Source: SAR116 cluster bacterium
GTDB taxonomy: Bacteria; Pseudomonadota; Alphaproteobacteria; Puniceispirillales; Puniceispirillaceae
Length of the DNA stretch: 64,000 nt
Direction: 5' to 3'
Assembly: GCA_004212735.1 (NCBI GenBank)
Contig: SHBD01000001.1
Coordinates: 62,001 to 126,000 of the forward strand
Shown here: positions 10,171 through 21,432 of the stretch, piece by piece
Position numbering within the stretch: position 1 is the stretch's first letter
How the letters are laid out: every line of letters starts with the position of its first letter
The notes under the pieces: generated by a model
The model's database searches: none
What the model was told of the DNA's origin: nothing
The model's input: only the letters and a program-made list of their open reading frames with translations
Translations under genes and position numbers: made by a program

Positions 10171-10776
10171 ATGTCAGAGCGCACCTGTATCGCAACTGGA
10201 AAAACCCTACCCCGTCACAATCTTCTTAGATTTGTGGCCGGGCCGGATGGCGCGGCGATTCTCGATCTTGCGGAAAAGCTGCCGGGACGCGGCGCGTGGA
10301 TCGCCGCGGATAAGGCGGCGCTGCAAAAAGCCGTGAAGAAGGGTCATTTCACCCGTACGATTGGCGCCGGTTTCGGCGAGATTGACGCTGAAATAGATCG
10401 TATCAAGCACCTCATGCGAGATCGTGTGATCGCCTGTGCCAGTATGGCCCGGCGCGCTGGGCTATTGATTGGTGGTGCTGGAAAGCTGCTTGCTGGTGGA
10501 CAATGCGCCGGGCTGCTCATCTCACCGGACGCCTCCGAGCGGGAAGCACGACGCCTGCAAAGCAGACTTGGTACGAGTTGGGTAACAAACTGCCTGTCAG
10601 CATCCGAAATAGGCCAGATTTGTGGCCGCGAATCGCTGGCTTTTGCCGGCCTTCTTAGGCCGGAGCATAAGGCTCAAGAGAATTTATGCAGGAATCTGCA
10701 TCTAGAGATAGCACGAATGGAAGGGTTTTACGCCTCTGCGGGTTGTAATCAGCAGCCTGACGGGTGTATCACCTAG
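10171..10776 (+). CDS. YlxR (DUF448) RNA-binding protein with L7Ae-like domain
   Basis: A 201-residue two-domain protein. The N-terminal YlxR/DUF448 part (1-70) has [20 protein letters not shown] and the LPGRGAWI loop. The C-terminal part (about 88-185, starting [15 protein letters not shown]) resembles the L7Ae-like RNA-binding fold that is often a separate small protein in Bacillus. Its place between nusA and infB is standard. The fused form is common in alphaproteobacteria. YlxR proteins bind RNA and have been linked to RNase P and transcription control; the role here is not known. Confidence 0.85.
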   Translation: MSERTCIATGKTLPRHNLLRFVAGPDGAAILDLAEKLPGRGAWIAADKAALQKAVKKGHFTRTIGAGFGEIDAEIDRIKHLMRDRVIACASMARRAGLLIGGAGKLLAGGQCAGLLISPDASEREARRLQSRLGTSWVTNCLSASEIGQICGRESLAFAGLLRPEHKAQENLCRNLHLEIARMEGFYASAGCNQQPDGCIT

Positions 10777-10847
10777 CCAGAGTTAATGGCAGCGATATGC
10801 GGTATCGGCTTTGTGTCGGACGTGATCATGTCATGAAAGGGTCAGAA

Positions 10848-13436
10848 ATGAGTGACGAGAGCAGCAAAACAAAAAAACTGAGCTTATCGAGCGGTAAGCT
10901 GACGCTCGGCAATATTGATGCCGGTCAGCTTCGTGGTGCCCCATCGCTTGGTGCTGGCCGCAGAACTGTTCAGGTTGAGGTCAGGCGTAAGCGTGCACCT
11001 GCTGCCCCGCAGCGTGGCGGCACGCCGCGTCCCGAGGCCGAGGCACCAGTTGTAGAGCCGGTGGAAACCGCTGCACCCGCAACGCCGGCCGCGAGCCCGG
11101 CAGATGATAAGCTCACGGCGCAGGAGCGCGCGGCCCGCGCTCGAGCACTTGAAAGTCTGAAAAAGCCCGTTGCTGAACCGATGGCCCCGGCTGAGGAACC
11201 GTTCGCAACCGAGGAGCCAACGGCTGATCTGGAAGCGCCTGTCGTTGCTGAGGCAGTTCCGGCCGAACCGAAGGTGCCGCTTGATCCGATTGAGGCCCGC
11301 CGTGCGGCGGAACTGGCCGAGCTTCGTGAGATTGAGGCTGAGGAAGCAAAACGTCGCGAGGATGCCTCGCGTAAGCTGGCAGAGGAAAATGTCCGTCGCC
11401 AGACACCTGAGTCGGCAGCACCGAACACCGGACGAACACCGCCTTCCGGCCCTGAGGGTGCTGGTGAAACATTCAATCGCCGCCGCAAAGCAGCCGAGGA
11501 AATGGCACCCCGGCGCACCCCGGCGGTTCGCCGTGATGGTCCTGGCCGCCGGCAGTCTGGCAAGATGACGATTACCCAAGCGTTGTCAGGTGATGATCGT
11601 CGGCAACGTTCGCTGGCGTCCGTCAAACGGCAACGTGAAAAGGCACGGATGCGCGAGGATCAGCCGCAGGTCAAGCAGGTTCGTGAGGTCATCGTCCCCG
11701 ACTCTATCACCGTTGGTGAACTTGCCAACAGAATGGCAGAGCGCACCGCTGACGTGGTCAAAGAGCTGATGAAGCTGGGGATCATGGCAACTGCAACCCA
11801 ATCTATTGATGGTGAAACAGCGGAACTGATCACCAACGAGCTTGGACACAAGGTTCAACGTGTTTCTGAATCCGACATCGAGATTGGCCTTTCCGGTGAC
11901 GAGGATGGCAACGAAGTGATGCAGCCACGGCCACCTGTTGTGACCGTGATGGGCCATGTCGACCATGGCAAGACAAGCCTGCTTGATGCCATTCGGGCAA
12001 CTGATGTTGCCACAGGTGAGGCCGGGGGCATCACCCAGCATATCGGCGCTTATCAGATCAAGACCAATAGCGGCAACACAATCACCTTCATCGATACGCC
12101 GGGCCATGAAGCCTTCACCGAAATGCGCTCTCGGGGTGCCAACATCACCGACATTGTTGTGCTCGTCGTTGCGGCTGATGATTCGGTGATGGCGCAAACC
12201 ATCGAGGCAATCAATCACGCCAAGGCATCGGGTTGTCCAGTCATCGTGGCAGTGAACAAATGTGACAAACCCGAGGCCGATCCAAAGCGGGTTCGCAATG
12301 ATCTGCTGCAGCATGAAATCATCACAGAGGATTTTGGTGGAGATGTTTTGTGTGTTGATGTCTCAGCGCATACGGGGCTGGGGTTGGACAAGCTTGAGGA
12401 AGCGATCATGCTGCAGGCCGAGCTGCTGGAGTTGAAAGCCAATCCGGACCGCAATGCCGAGGGTGTTGTCATCGAGGCGAAGGTGGAGCGGGGTCGTGGT
12501 TCTGTTGCAACCTTGCTTGTTCAGCGTGGCACACTCAAGCGGGGCGACATCTTCGTCATCGGCGCTGAAAGTGGGCGTGTTCGCGCGCTGCTTGATGACC
12601 GTGGTCAGAATCTGGAAACAGCGGGGCCGGGTCAGCCGGTGGAGATCCTGGGTCTTAATGGTACGCCCATGGCCGGTGATGCCTGTGTCGTTGTCGAGAC
12701 TGAGGCGCGGGCGCGTGAAATTGCGGAATACCGTACCCGGCGCAACAGGGATCGTGATGCGGCACAGGGCGCGCGCGGATCTGTTGAGCAGATGCTGTCT
12801 GCCATTGCCGCTGGTGAGGCTGAGGAATTGCCCGTGGTGATCAAGACCGATGTGCATGGCTCGCTTGAGGCAATCCGGGTCGCACTGGAAAAGCTGGGAA
12901 CTGAGCAAGTCAAGGTGAGGCTGCTCTCTGCAGGCGTTGGTGCGTTGAGCGAGTCAGATATCTCGCTTGCGGCAGCGTCAAACGCCATCGTCGTCGGCTT
13001 CAATGTCCGGGCGATTCCGCAGGCCCGCGATTTGGCCAAGCGGGATGGGGTCGAGATTCGGTATCATTCAATCATCTATGAGCTGATTGATGAAGTGAAA
13101 GCCGCCATGGGCGGTTTGCTCAGCCCGGATACGCAGGAGGATTTCATCGGTTATGCCGAAATCCGTCAGGTTTTTGGCGTGTCGAAAGTTGGCAAGGTGG
13201 CTGGTTGTATGGTGACCGAGGGCGTCATCAAACGCGGCTGCAAGGTACGTTTGCTGCGTGATAATGTTGTGGTCCATGAGGGATCTTTGAAAACGCTGAA
13301 ACGCTTCAAGGACGAGGTCAAGGAAGTGCGTGAGGGTTTTGAGTGCGGTATGGCGTTTGAAAATTATTCAGACATCCAGGAAAAGGATGTGATTGAATGT
13401 TTCGAGCTGCGCGAGGTTGCCAGAACTCTCGATTAG
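10848..13436 (+). CDS. infB: Translation initiation factor IF-2
   Basis: An 862-residue GTPase that places fMet-tRNA on the 30S subunit. The chosen ATG at 10848 follows an AAAGGG site and gives [20 protein letters not shown], the usual alphaproteobacterial start; reading could open earlier at 10764, which seems less likely. A charged Ala/Glu/Pro-rich N-terminal region (to about 250) precedes the G domain with [10 protein letters not shown] near residue 369, DTPGHEAF and NKCD, then domains II, III and IV. The unusual composition of the N-terminal region creates long open frames on the opposite strand, which I reject. Confidence 0.97.
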   Translation: MSDESSKTKKLSLSSGKLTLGNIDAGQLRGAPSLGAGRRTVQVEVRRKRAPAAPQRGGTPRPEAEAPVVEPVETAAPATPAASPADDKLTAQERAARARALESLKKPVAEPMAPAEEPFATEEPTADLEAPVVAEAVPAEPKVPLDPIEARRAAELAELREIEAEEAKRREDASRKLAEENVRRQTPESAAPNTGRTPPSGPEGAGETFNRRRKAAEEMAPRRTPAVRRDGPGRRQSGKMTITQALSGDDRRQRSLASVKRQREKARMREDQPQVKQVREVIVPDSITVGELANRMAERTADVVKELMKLGIMATATQSIDGETAELITNELGHKVQRVSESDIEIGLSGDEDGNEVMQPRPPVVTVMGHVDHGKTSLLDAIRATDVATGEAGGITQHIGAYQIKTNSGNTITFIDTPGHEAFTEMRSRGANITDIVVLVVAADDSVMAQTIEAINHAKASGCPVIVAVNKCDKPEADPKRVRNDLLQHEIITEDFGGDVLCVDVSAHTGLGLDKLEEAIMLQAELLELKANPDRNAEGVVIEAKVERGRGSVATLLVQRGTLKRGDIFVIGAESGRVRALLDDRGQNLETAGPGQPVEILGLNGTPMAGDACVVVETEARAREIAEYRTRRNRDRDAAQGARGSVEQMLSAIAAGEAEELPVVIKTDVHGSLEAIRVALEKLGTEQVKVRLLSAGVGALSESDISLAAASNAIVVGFNVRAIPQARDLAKRDGVEIRYHSIIYELIDEVKAAMGGLLSPDTQEDFIGYAEIRQVFGVSKVGKVAGCMVTEGVIKRGCKVRLLRDNVVVHEGSLKTLKRFKDEVKEVREGFECGMAFENYSDIQEKDVIECFELREVARTLD

Positions 13437-13511
13437 AGTCGGCAAACCCATGGATAAGCCTGATCGGGACCACATTGTTGGTTGCGGTCAACATTTAGAA
13501 AGCTGTTAGCG

Positions 13512-13889
13512 ATGGCCAGTAAATCGAACCGATCCGCCAAAGCCCCGAGTCAGCGGCAATTGCGTGTTGGTGAGTCGTTGCGCCATGCGCTATCGGAGAT
13601 ACTGGCGCGTGAAGATTTCTTCGAGTCCGATCTGGAAAATGTGTCAATCACTATTTCAGAGATTTCCGTCAGCCCCGATCTTGGAAATGCGCGGGTCTAT
13701 ACCATGCCGCTTGGCGGAGTGAATGCGGATGTCGTCCTGCCAGCGTTGAACCGGATTGCACCATTGTTGCAAAAGCTTGTGGCCTCAAAAGTGCATCTGC
13801 GCCGTGCGCCGCGGTTGAAATTTCTGCTTGATGAGAGTTTTGAGACGGCCCAGAGGATCAACACCGTTTTCAACAATCTGCGGCAATAG
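13512..13889 (+). CDS. rbfA: Ribosome-binding factor A
   Basis: A 125-residue KH-fold protein required for 30S maturation and cold adaptation. It shows the expected segments RVGESLRHALSEIL and the VSISPDLGNARVY-like stretch (VSPDLGNARVYTMPL here). The start ATG at 13512 gives a normal length; an earlier in-frame opening at 13482 would add ten residues of no clear family match. It lies between infB and truB, the usual order. Confidence 0.93.
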   Translation: MASKSNRSAKAPSQRQLRVGESLRHALSEILAREDFFESDLENVSITISEISVSPDLGNARVYTMPLGGVNADVVLPALNRIAPLLQKLVASKVHLRRAPRLKFLLDESFETAQRINTVFNNLRQ

Positions 13890-13916
13890 CGCGGGTTTTC
13901 CGCAAATGGAGACTGG

Positions 13917-14885
13917 ATGGCGAAGAGGCGTGGCCAGCCCGTTCATGGCTGGGTCAATCTTGATAAGCCCGTTGGCATGAGTTCTGCCAAGGCCGTTGCC
14001 ATCGTTCGCCGGGTGTTTAACGCGGCCAAGGCTGGGCATGGCGGCACACTTGACCCTTTGGCAAGCGGTGTTCTGCCGATCGCGCTGGGCGAGGCAACGA
14101 AGACTGTCTCCTATGCGATGGACGGAGCGAAATCATACGCTTTTACTGTCACCTGGGGCACGCAAACAACGACCGAAGATCTGGAGGGTGATGTTGTTGA
14201 GACATCGCCACTACGCCCCACGCAGGCAGCGATCGCGACCGTTATTCCCGAGTTTACTGGCAACATCCTGCAGGCACCGCCGGCATTTTCGGCAATCAAG
14301 ATTGACGGCAAACGCGCCTATGAACTGGCGCGCAAGGCAGTGCGGTCAGCCGATTCTGACGGTTTGGAACAATCGTCAGAGCTCGCGGCAATGCCGGAAA
14401 TGGAACCGCGTTCGGTCTATGTAGACACGCTTTCACTCGAGGCGCTGTCTGCGGAGGCCGCAACCTTCCATGTAACCTGCGGCAAGGGAACTTATATTCG
14501 GTCGCTGGCGCGCGATATGGCCCTACGGCTGGGCACGGTGGGGCATGTGACGATGCTGCGTCGGCTTGCTGTTGGCCCCTTCACCGAAACGTCGTCGATT
14601 TCACTGGATTTTCTTGAAACTTTGGAGCATAGTCCGGCCGCTTTCGAGCATATGCACCCTGTTGTGAGTGCGCTGGACGACATCCCGGCGTTACCCATTT
14701 CAGAGGACGAGGCTGCCAAGTTCCACCACGGACAGCCGCTTTCCATGGCCAGCGCTACAGCACAGGCCCGGTTTGCGTCGCTCCAGCCAGATGCGGTTGC
14801 AATTGCCCTTTGTGGTGAGCAGCCTATCGCGCTGGTGACGGTCAAGGCTGGTGAATTACGCCCCGTCCGCGTGTTTAACTTTTGA
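13917..14885 (+). CDS. truB: tRNA pseudouridine(55) synthase TruB
   Basis: A 322-residue enzyme that isomerises U55 in the T-loop of tRNAs. The catalytic aspartate lies in [16 protein letters not shown] (near residue 46). [12 protein letters not shown] is a conserved later motif. A C-terminal extension of about 80 residues follows the catalytic core. The rpsO ribosome-binding site begins 26 bases after its stop. Confidence 0.96.
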   Translation: MAKRRGQPVHGWVNLDKPVGMSSAKAVAIVRRVFNAAKAGHGGTLDPLASGVLPIALGEATKTVSYAMDGAKSYAFTVTWGTQTTTEDLEGDVVETSPLRPTQAAIATVIPEFTGNILQAPPAFSAIKIDGKRAYELARKAVRSADSDGLEQSSELAAMPEMEPRSVYVDTLSLEALSAEAATFHVTCGKGTYIRSLARDMALRLGTVGHVTMLRRLAVGPFTETSSISLDFLETLEHSPAAFEHMHPVVSALDDIPALPISEDEAAKFHHGQPLSMASATAQARFASLQPDAVAIALCGEQPIALVTVKAGELRPVRVFNF

Positions 14886-14923
14886 TCCACCCTTTCACGG
14901 TGGAAAACCCAAAGGAGGTTTTG

Positions 14924-15193
14924 ATGTCGATAACAAATGAACGCAAAGCTAAACTCATCAAGGAATTTGGCAAGACTGAACAGGATTCAGGATCAGCCGC
15001 AGTGCAGGTCGCCATTCTTTCAGAGCGCATCCACAATCTGACTGAACATTTGAAAACCCATAAGAAAGATTTTGGATCGCGCCGCGGACTTCTATCAATG
15101 GTTGGCCAGCGCCGTAATCTACTTGATTACATCAAAGCCGGTGACGTTGCAGCCTATAAGGCATTGATTGAGAAGCTCGGACTGCGCCGGTAA
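14924..15193 (+). CDS. rpsO: 30S ribosomal protein S15
   Basis: An 89-residue protein, the exact usual length of S15, which binds the central domain of 16S rRNA. The start ATG at 14924 has a strong AAAGGAGG site at 14911-14918. Conserved residues include the [19 protein letters not shown] segment (about 39-57) and the C-terminal [12 protein letters not shown]. In other bacteria S15 represses its own translation; I could not resolve a leader structure here. Confidence 0.98.
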   Translation: MSITNERKAKLIKEFGKTEQDSGSAAVQVAILSERIHNLTEHLKTHKKDFGSRRGLLSMVGQRRNLLDYIKAGDVAAYKALIEKLGLRR

Positions 15194-15511
15194 ACGGGCA
15201 TCACAGAATCCCCACTTAAAAGCTACCCTGCGAGGCAGACCGGGTTTCCAGTGTCCGGTGAGATCATACAGGGTGGCTTGATAACATTTCTTTGTTTGCA
15301 TTTTTGCCTCTGTCGTGCCAAAAAGGCGCGAGATTCAAGGGAAGTCAAAAAAGACGCAGGGCCCATTTGACGTGTGCGGGTGCCCAGAGGTTCGAATCAG
15401 ACAGAGATTTGACCACATCACCCCAAAACACCCCTTTCCTGCCGGTGGATCAATGATGTTCCTCTGGCTATTGCTATGCCCTGAACAGAACGTACGAGAG
15501 AGATAGAATTT
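15194..15511 (+). other. rpsO-pnp intergenic region
   Basis: 318 bases with no convincing gene. A short stem ACCGG/CCGGT around 15240-15265 has no T-tract, so I do not call a terminator. In other bacteria this interval carries RNase III and PNPase autoregulatory sites, and it could here. An 18-codon reading frame (15452-15506, [17 protein letters not shown]) ends five bases before the pnp ATG and might be a leader peptide, with weak support. Confidence 0.4.
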
Positions 15512-17638
15512 ATGTTCAAAATTTTCCGCAAAGAACTTGATTGGGGCGGCACACCGCTTGTTATGGAAACAGGCAAGGTGGCCCGTCAGGCCGACGGCGC
15601 CGTCATGGTGAGCCTCGGAGGCACCTCGGTGCTTTGTACCGCCGTTGCCGCGCATAGCCCCAAGCCCGGGCAAGATTTCTTCCCGCTGACAGTAAATTAT
15701 CAGGAAAAGGCATTTGCTGCCGGTAAAATTCCAGGTGGCTTCTTTAAGCGTGAAGGCCGCCCTTCAGAAAATGAAACGCTTGTCTGCCGCCTGATTGACC
15801 GGCCCATCCGCCCGCTTTTTCCAAGTAATTTCAAATGTGAAACACAGGTCATCTGTACGGTGTTGGCGCATGACATGGAAAACAACCCAGACATTGCGGC
15901 GATGATTGGTGCCTCCGCGGCGCTGACATTGTCAGGTGTGCCGTTCTTTGGTCCAATCGCCGCTGCGCGCATCGGCTGGATTGATGGCGAATATGTGCTG
16001 AACCCGACTGTTGATCAGATGGACAGCTCTGAACTTGATCTCGTTATGGCTGGCACGCATGAAGGTGTGTTGATGGTCGAATCAGAGGCCAAGGAGTTGT
16101 CCGAGGAAGTCATGCTCGGTGCCGTGAATTTCGGTCATAAATCAATTAAGCCAGTCATTGACGCGATCATTGATCTGGCCGAGTCATGCGCTAAGGAGCC
16201 ACGTGCTCTTCCAGAGGAGCCAGACGAAAAATCTGAAATTCAGGCGGTGCTGGCTGGTTTTACGGATCAGTTTGAGGCAGCTTACAAGATTGCTGACAAG
16301 ACTGAACGGCAGGCAGCACTTGCCGAGGTTCGTTCCGTTGCCAAGGAAAAACTTGGTGACCAGCATGACTCCGTGCTGGTTGGTGGGCTTGTCAAATCAC
16401 TTGAGGCAGATGTTGTTCGGGGCGCCATCCTGAAAACGGGCACCCGTATCGATGGGCGCGACACAAAAACCGTCCGGCAGATTGTTGCCGAAGCTGGTTT
16501 TCTGCCACGGGCGCATGGCTCTGCTCTGTTCACACGTGGTGAGACACAGGCAATGGTCGTAGCAACGCTTGGCACGGGCCAGGATGAGCAGATCATTGAT
16601 GCGCTGGTTGGTGAAAGCCGTTCTAATTTCATGCTTCATTACAATTTTCCACCATACTCAGTTGGTGAGGCGGGGCGTGTCGGCTCTCCGGGACGTCGTG
16701 AGATTGGCCATGGTAAGCTGGCGTGGCGCGCCATTCGGCCACTGCTGCCGGTCAAGGATGAATTTCCCTACACTATTCGTCTGGTCTCAGAAATCACCGA
16801 GTCAAACGGTTCGTCCTCTATGGCAACGGTTTGTGGTGGGTCACTCGCACTGATGGACGCTGGTGTGCCGATGGCACGGCCTGTCGCCGGCATTGCCATG
16901 GGCCTTATCAAGGAAGGCAAAGATTTTGCGGTCCTGTCGGATATTCTGGGTGACGAGGATCATCTTGGTGACATGGATTTCAAGGTGGCTGGTTCTGATG
17001 CGGGTATTACTTCGCTGCAGATGGATATCAAGATCACCTCGATCACTGCGGAAATCATGGAGATTGCGCTGGAGCAGGCGCGGGAAGGCCGCATCCATAT
17101 TCTTGATGAAATGGCCAAGGCTCTCAACTCTGCAAGAGACGGCCTTGCTGACAGCGCGCCAAAGATCACCACGATGAAGATTCCTGTTGATAAGATTCGT
17201 GATATTATCGGTCCTGGCGGCAAGATCATCCGTGAAATCTGCGAGACAACAGGTGCTAAAATTGACATCGATGATGATGGCACAGTCAAGGTCGCCGCCG
17301 TAACAGGAACGTCTGGTGAAGCAGCGGTCGCCCGCATTCGTGACATTGTTGCGGAGCCTGAGCTTGGCGTCATATATAATGGCAAGGTTGTCAAAACGGT
17401 TGATTTCGGTGCCTTTGTGAATTTCCTTGGGGCAAAGGATGGCCTTGTTCATATCTCTGAACTGCAGGATGGCAGAACGGAAAAGACGACGGACATCTGC
17501 AAGGAAGGTGACGAGGTCAAGGTCAAGGTCATCGGCTTTGATGATCGCGGCAAAGTGAAACTGTCGATGAAACGTGTCGACCAGGAGACAGGCGCCGATC
17601 TTGAAGCGGCCAAGCCAGAGGAAGGCGACGCTGCCTAG
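15512..17638 (+). CDS. pnp: Polyribonucleotide nucleotidyltransferase (PNPase)
   Basis: A 708-residue phosphorolytic 3-prime to 5-prime exoribonuclease of the degradosome. Two RNase PH domains (about 1-145 and 300-500, with [12 protein letters not shown] and [15 protein letters not shown]) flank an all-alpha segment. A KH domain ([20 protein letters not shown]) and an S1 domain ([20 protein letters not shown]) follow. Length and order are standard. It follows rpsO, as in most proteobacteria. Confidence 0.98.
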   Translation: MFKIFRKELDWGGTPLVMETGKVARQADGAVMVSLGGTSVLCTAVAAHSPKPGQDFFPLTVNYQEKAFAAGKIPGGFFKREGRPSENETLVCRLIDRPIRPLFPSNFKCETQVICTVLAHDMENNPDIAAMIGASAALTLSGVPFFGPIAAARIGWIDGEYVLNPTVDQMDSSELDLVMAGTHEGVLMVESEAKELSEEVMLGAVNFGHKSIKPVIDAIIDLAESCAKEPRALPEEPDEKSEIQAVLAGFTDQFEAAYKIADKTERQAALAEVRSVAKEKLGDQHDSVLVGGLVKSLEADVVRGAILKTGTRIDGRDTKTVRQIVAEAGFLPRAHGSALFTRGETQAMVVATLGTGQDEQIIDALVGESRSNFMLHYNFPPYSVGEAGRVGSPGRREIGHGKLAWRAIRPLLPVKDEFPYTIRLVSEITESNGSSSMATVCGGSLALMDAGVPMARPVAGIAMGLIKEGKDFAVLSDILGDEDHLGDMDFKVAGSDAGITSLQMDIKITSITAEIMEIALEQAREGRIHILDEMAKALNSARDGLADSAPKITTMKIPVDKIRDIIGPGGKIIREICETTGAKIDIDDDGTVKVAAVTGTSGEAAVARIRDIVAEPELGVIYNGKVVKTVDFGAFVNFLGAKDGLVHISELQDGRTEKTTDICKEGDEVKVKVIGFDDRGKVKLSMKRVDQETGADLEAAKPEEGDAA

Positions 17639-17717
17639 ACGGGTCCGTTGTTGATGAGTATTGCTGGGGCGGGTTATAAACGCGTCCCCGCCTCGATTGG
17701 GGCACAAGGTTGTTGGG

Positions 17718-18713
17718 ATGACTGACAGAGTGAATGTATTGGTGACAGGTGGTGCCGGCTATATTGGCAGCCACATGGTGCTAGCGCTTCTGGATGCTGG
17801 GCATTCCCCCTTAATTCTTGACGATTTTTCCACTGGCCATGAACAGCTTGTCCCTGTTGGCGTGCCTGTAATCCGCGGCAATGTGGGTGATAGAGAGGTT
17901 ACTGACAGATTGTTTGCAGACCATAAAATTGACGCGGTGGCTCATTTTGCTGCCTCAATCGTGGTTCCAGAATCTGTTGCTGATCCCTTGAAATATTACC
18001 TCAACAACACGGTCAGTACGGCGCGGCTGATCAAGGCATGCGTAAATGCCGGTGTTGGGCGCTTCATTTTTTCTTCAACAGCCGCTGTTTATGGCAATCA
18101 GGATGAGAGCCTGATTGGTGAGGAGGCTGGCTGCTGGCCGGAAAATCCCTACGGCACATCAAAGCTGATGTCCGAACAGATTCTTGGTGACGCGTCAAAG
18201 GCACACGATCTGTCCTATGTGGCGCTACGCTATTTCAATGTCGCTGGCGCGGATCCTGCTGGTCGTGCAGGACAGTTATCAAAGCCAGCAACCCATCTGA
18301 TCAAGGTGGCGCTTGAGGTGGCCACTGGCCAACGCGACGTGATGCAGGTGTTTGGAACAGATTATCCAACCGATGATGGTAGCTGTATCAGAGATTATAT
18401 TCACGTCACCGATCTGATTGCCGCGCATATGGCAGCTCTAGAGCATCTCTTGGGCGGAGGCGGATCGCTTACGCTGAATTGTGGTTATGGTAAAGGGAGC
18501 TCGGTACATCAGGTGCTAGAGTCGGTGGCTCGCCTCTCAGGCACCAATTTGAATGTCGAGATGGCAGCGAGGCGGGCTGGCGATGCGGCGGCACTGGTTG
18601 CTGATTCGACGCGCCTACGCAACCGGCTTGGCTGGCAACCGCAGCTTGATGATCTTGATGGCATCGTGCGCTCGGCGTTGGCATGGGAACGCAACCAGCT
18701 CGGCAACGGCTAA
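17718..18713 (+). CDS. galE: UDP-glucose 4-epimerase GalE
   Basis: A 331-residue extended short-chain dehydrogenase interconverting UDP-glucose and UDP-galactose. The NAD-binding motif is TGGAGYIGSH near the N-terminus, the catalytic Ser region is SSTAAVYG, and the Tyr-x3-Lys pair is in YGTSK. The start is ATG 17718; an upstream reading opening is possible but adds unrelated residues. The 3-prime end overlaps the fabI stop on the other strand by four bases. Related epimerases of other substrate specificity cannot be excluded. Confidence 0.88.
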   Translation: MTDRVNVLVTGGAGYIGSHMVLALLDAGHSPLILDDFSTGHEQLVPVGVPVIRGNVGDREVTDRLFADHKIDAVAHFAASIVVPESVADPLKYYLNNTVSTARLIKACVNAGVGRFIFSSTAAVYGNQDESLIGEEAGCWPENPYGTSKLMSEQILGDASKAHDLSYVALRYFNVAGADPAGRAGQLSKPATHLIKVALEVATGQRDVMQVFGTDYPTDDGSCIRDYIHVTDLIAAHMAALEHLLGGGGSLTLNCGYGKGSSVHQVLESVARLSGTNLNVEMAARRAGDAAALVADSTRLRNRLGWQPQLDDLDGIVRSALAWERNQLGNG

Positions 18714-19504
18714 AGTTCGCGCGGTACACCGACGGTATTGAAGCCGCCATCGACAAAATGGGTTTCGCCAGTCACACCAGATGAGAGGTCTGAAATCAGA
18801 TACAGACCGGATTTACCAACCTCGTGAATGTCTGGATTGCGGCCGAGGGGGGCTGCCTCCTCGGAGTGGCGATAGATGTGCCGCGCGCCGGTGATTGCCG
18901 CACCAGCAAGGGTTTTCATCGGTCCAGCAGACAGCCCATTGACCCGGATATTCTCACCGCCAAGATCGACAGCAAGATAGCGCACTGAACTCTCCAGCGC
19001 CGCTTTGGCCACACCCATAACATTGTAATTTGGTGCGATTCGTTGCGCACCGATATAGCTCAGGGTTAGCAGGGCGCCGCCATCTGGCATCATCTTGCGC
19101 GCACACTGCGCCGTTTCGGTGAAGGAAAAGGCAGAAATCATCATGGTGTTGGTGAAATTCTCGCGGCTGGTGTCCAGATACGGGCCTTTCAGCTCATTTT
19201 TGTCTGAAAAACCAAGCGCGTGGACGACAAAATCAATTGTCTCCCAGCGCTCCGCCAGTGTCTCGAAACAGCGTTGAACCGCACCGTCATGCGCAACATC
19301 GCATTCGATCAGAGTGTCTGAATTGATCGAGGCTGCCAGCGGTTGGAGGCGTTTACCAAAGCCCTCCATCTGGTAGGAAAAGGCAAGCTCGGCACCTTGT
19401 GCCGCCGCCGCCGCCGCAATACCCCAGGCAATTGAGCGTTCGTTGGCAACGCCCATAATCAGGCCGCGCTTTCCGGCGAGAAGATTTCCGGTTACGTCAG
19501 ACAT
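18710..19504 (-). CDS. fabI: Enoyl-[acyl-carrier-protein] reductase FabI
   Basis: A 264-residue NADH-dependent enoyl-ACP reductase, the last step of each fatty acid elongation cycle and the triclosan target. The cofactor motif is GVANERSIAWGIA. The catalytic Tyr-x6-Lys is in YNVMGVAKAAL, preceded by SYIGAQRIAPN. It is the last gene of a minus-strand fabA-fabB-fabI unit; the fabB stop is two bases upstream of its start. Confidence 0.96.
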   Translation of the reverse strand: MSDVTGNLLAGKRGLIMGVANERSIAWGIAAAAAAQGAELAFSYQMEGFGKRLQPLAASINSDTLIECDVAHDGAVQRCFETLAERWETIDFVVHALGFSDKNELKGPYLDTSRENFTNTMMISAFSFTETAQCARKMMPDGGALLTLSYIGAQRIAPNYNVMGVAKAALESSVRYLAVDLGGENIRVNGLSAGPMKTLAGAAITGARHIYRHSEEAAPLGRNPDIHEVGKSGLYLISDLSSGVTGETHFVDGGFNTVGVPREL

Positions 19505-19506
19505 AC

Positions 19507-20739
19507 TCAGATCTTCCGCAACGCCAAAGTGGCATTGGTGCCACCAAAACCGAACGAGTTTGACAGCGCCAGCGTAATCTCGGCATCGTCGATCCGGTTT
19601 GTGGGAACCGGGATGTCACCAATGGCCGCATCGGGGGTGTCGATATTGGCTGAGGCAGCGATGAAACCCTCTTGCATCATGATCATCGTGTAAATGGCTT
19701 CCTGGACACCAGTCGCACCAAGTGAATGCCCGGTTAGAGACTTTGTCGAAGTGACGACTGGCAGATAACCACGGGGGCCGAACACTTCGCGGACGGCGTC
19801 TAACTCCTTGACGTCGCCAACCGGTGTCGAAGTGCCATGCGCGTTGATATAATCTACCTGATCGATGAGCGCGTTACCGTCAAAACCAGCGAGAGCAAGC
19901 TCCATACAGCGCACCGCTCCCTCGCCGGATGGGGCAACCATGTCATGCCCATCCGAATTCGCACCATAGCCAACCAGCTCTGCATAGATTTTGGCGCCTC
20001 TGGCGATGGCACGATCCATATCCTCAAGCACGACCATGCCGCCGCCGCCAGCGATCACGAAACCATCTCTGTCAGCATCATAGGCGCGTGACGCCTTTTC
20101 TGGCGTGTCATTATATTTGGATGACATGGCGCCCATGGCGTCAAACAGCACCGAAAGAGTCCAGTGAAGCTCCTCGCCACCACCGGCAAAAACAATATCC
20201 TGACTGCCGCTACGAATGGCGTCGGCACCCGAGGTAATGCAATGCGCTGATGTGGAGCAGGCTGAGGTTATCGAATAATTCAGTCCCTTGATCTTGAAGA
20301 AAGTCGCGATACAGGCAGACACGGTCGATGACATGCAACGCGGCACCATATAGGGGCCAACGCGCTTTGGTCCCTTTTCCCGCGTCGTATCAAATGCCGT
20401 TAGCATGTTTGCTGTTGATGGCCCGCCGGAGCCGGCGATTAGCCCCGTGCGTGGGTTCGATACCTCGTCTTCTTCAAGCCCGGCATCAGCGATGGCCTGT
20501 TCCATGGCCAGTACTGCATAGGCCGCGCCCTCGCCCATGAAGCGCATCTGCTTACGGTCGATATGTTCGGTGACATCCATTTTGACAGATCCGTGGACCT
20601 GGCTTCGGAAACCGAGTTCAGCATAGTCGGCTGCGGCAACAATGCCTGATTTTCCATGGCGCAGCGACTCGGTCACTTCAGCAACATTATTGCCGATTGA
20701 CGAGACGATGCCGATACCTGTTATCGCAACGCGGCGCAT
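19507..20739 (-). CDS. fabB: 3-oxoacyl-[acyl-carrier-protein] synthase I FabB
   Basis: A 410-residue ketosynthase needed for elongation of unsaturated acyl chains. The Cys-His-His triad is seen in [18 protein letters not shown] and TGHSLGATG. The start at 20739 gives [18 protein letters not shown] with a GGAGAAT site upstream; a longer reading to 20841 would run into fabA. Pairing with fabA identifies it as FabB rather than FabF. Confidence 0.95.
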   Translation of the reverse strand: MRRVAITGIGIVSSIGNNVAEVTESLRHGKSGIVAAADYAELGFRSQVHGSVKMDVTEHIDRKQMRFMGEGAAYAVLAMEQAIADAGLEEDEVSNPRTGLIAGSGGPSTANMLTAFDTTREKGPKRVGPYMVPRCMSSTVSACIATFFKIKGLNYSITSACSTSAHCITSGADAIRSGSQDIVFAGGGEELHWTLSVLFDAMGAMSSKYNDTPEKASRAYDADRDGFVIAGGGGMVVLEDMDRAIARGAKIYAELVGYGANSDGHDMVAPSGEGAVRCMELALAGFDGNALIDQVDYINAHGTSTPVGDVKELDAVREVFGPRGYLPVVTSTKSLTGHSLGATGVQEAIYTMIMMQEGFIAASANIDTPDAAIGDIPVPTNRIDDAEITLALSNSFGFGGTNATLALRKI

Positions 20740-20740
20740 T

Positions 20741-21259
20741 TTATTCTCCTTCGGGTTTGAAGAGTCCAACACGGATGTCATTGGCCTCGAACACGACCTC
20801 GCCATCACACAGAACCTTACCGTCAGCGATTCCCATGACAAGCCGGCGCATGATAACGCGCTTCATATCCAGACGAAATGTAACGAGCTTGTTGGTCGGC
20901 AGAATCTGGCCCGTAAACTTAACTTCTCCCACAGACAGGGCACGGCCGCGTCCCTCGCCGCCAGCCCAACCTAGAAAGAAGCCGACCAACTGCCACAGCG
21001 CATCCATGCCAAGACAACCCGGCATGACTGGATCACCGTCAAAATGGCAGGGGAAAAACCAGAGATCGGGATTGAGATCGAATTCGGCATCTATCTCACC
21101 CTTGTCGAACAGGCCGCCCGCTTCCTGAATGTTGGTGATCCGGTCACACATCAACATTGGCGGCAGTGGTAACTGGGGGTTGCCGGGTCCGAACATCTCA
21201 CCTTTCGCACAGCTTATTAACTCGTCATAGGTAAATTTGTTCTGGTCTCGTGGTGCCAT
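20741..21259 (-). CDS. fabA: 3-hydroxydecanoyl-ACP dehydratase/isomerase FabA
   Basis: A 172-residue hot-dog-fold enzyme that dehydrates 3-hydroxydecanoyl-ACP and isomerises trans-2 to cis-3-decenoyl-ACP, the branch point of anaerobic unsaturated fatty acid synthesis. The active-site His is in [16 protein letters not shown] and the catalytic Asp in MDALWQ. It is transcribed divergently from irr and is the first gene of fabA-fabB-fabI. Confidence 0.97.
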   Translation of the reverse strand: MAPRDQNKFTYDELISCAKGEMFGPGNPQLPLPPMLMCDRITNIQEAGGLFDKGEIDAEFDLNPDLWFFPCHFDGDPVMPGCLGMDALWQLVGFFLGWAGGEGRGRALSVGEVKFTGQILPTNKLVTFRLDMKRVIMRRLVMGIADGKVLCDGEVVFEANDIRVGLFKPEGE

Positions 21260-21292
21260 GATCGGTCCCTTTAATCAAACGCAATTGATGAG

Positions 21293-21321
21293 CCTATAAA
21301 AAGCATGAAAAGCGGCATCAA
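21293..21321 (-). promoter_or_regulatory. Candidate fabA promoter
   Basis: On the minus strand TTGATG (21321-21316) and TATAGG (21298-21293) are separated by 17 bases, about 35 bases before the fabA ATG. A FadR or FabR operator was not recognised. Confidence 0.5.
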
Positions 21322-21333
21322 GCCAAGCCAATA

Positions 21334-21362
21334 TTGACAATCCTGCCCATGCGCATCACTTT
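21334..21362 (+). promoter_or_regulatory. Candidate irr promoter
   Basis: A perfect -35 element TTGACA at 21334-21339 is followed after 17 bases by a poor -10 (CACTTT). A regulated promoter needing an activator, or a weak one, would fit. It is only 13 bases from the divergent fabA -35 element, so the two promoters are back to back. Confidence 0.35.
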
Positions 21363-21396
21363 CTACCAAGGGCAAGAGTCCAAAGAGGGTAAAAAG

Positions 21397-21432
21397 ATGG
21401 CAACCGATCAACTGGATGGGCGTAAGAGATGA
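21397..21432 (+). CDS. Possible 11-residue leader peptide upstream of irr
   Basis: A short frame MATDQLDGRKR begins at ATG 21397 with a GAGGG ribosome-binding site six bases upstream. Its TGA overlaps the irr start codon as ATGA. The spacing suggests translational coupling, since irr has only a poor site of its own. It could equally be chance, and nothing else supports expression. Confidence 0.35.
   Translation: MATDQLDGRKR

Noticed and set aside
10884-11626. Two long minus-strand open frames (218 and 231 codons) opposite infB
   Set aside because: They mirror the Ala/Glu/Pro-rich low-complexity part of IF-2 and give Ser/Ala- or Arg/Cys-rich translations without domain logic or ribosome-binding sites.
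15389-15398. T-arm-like GGTTCGAATC, possible tRNA or tmRNA end
   Set aside because: The flanking bases do not form a T-stem and no acceptor or anticodon arm fits.
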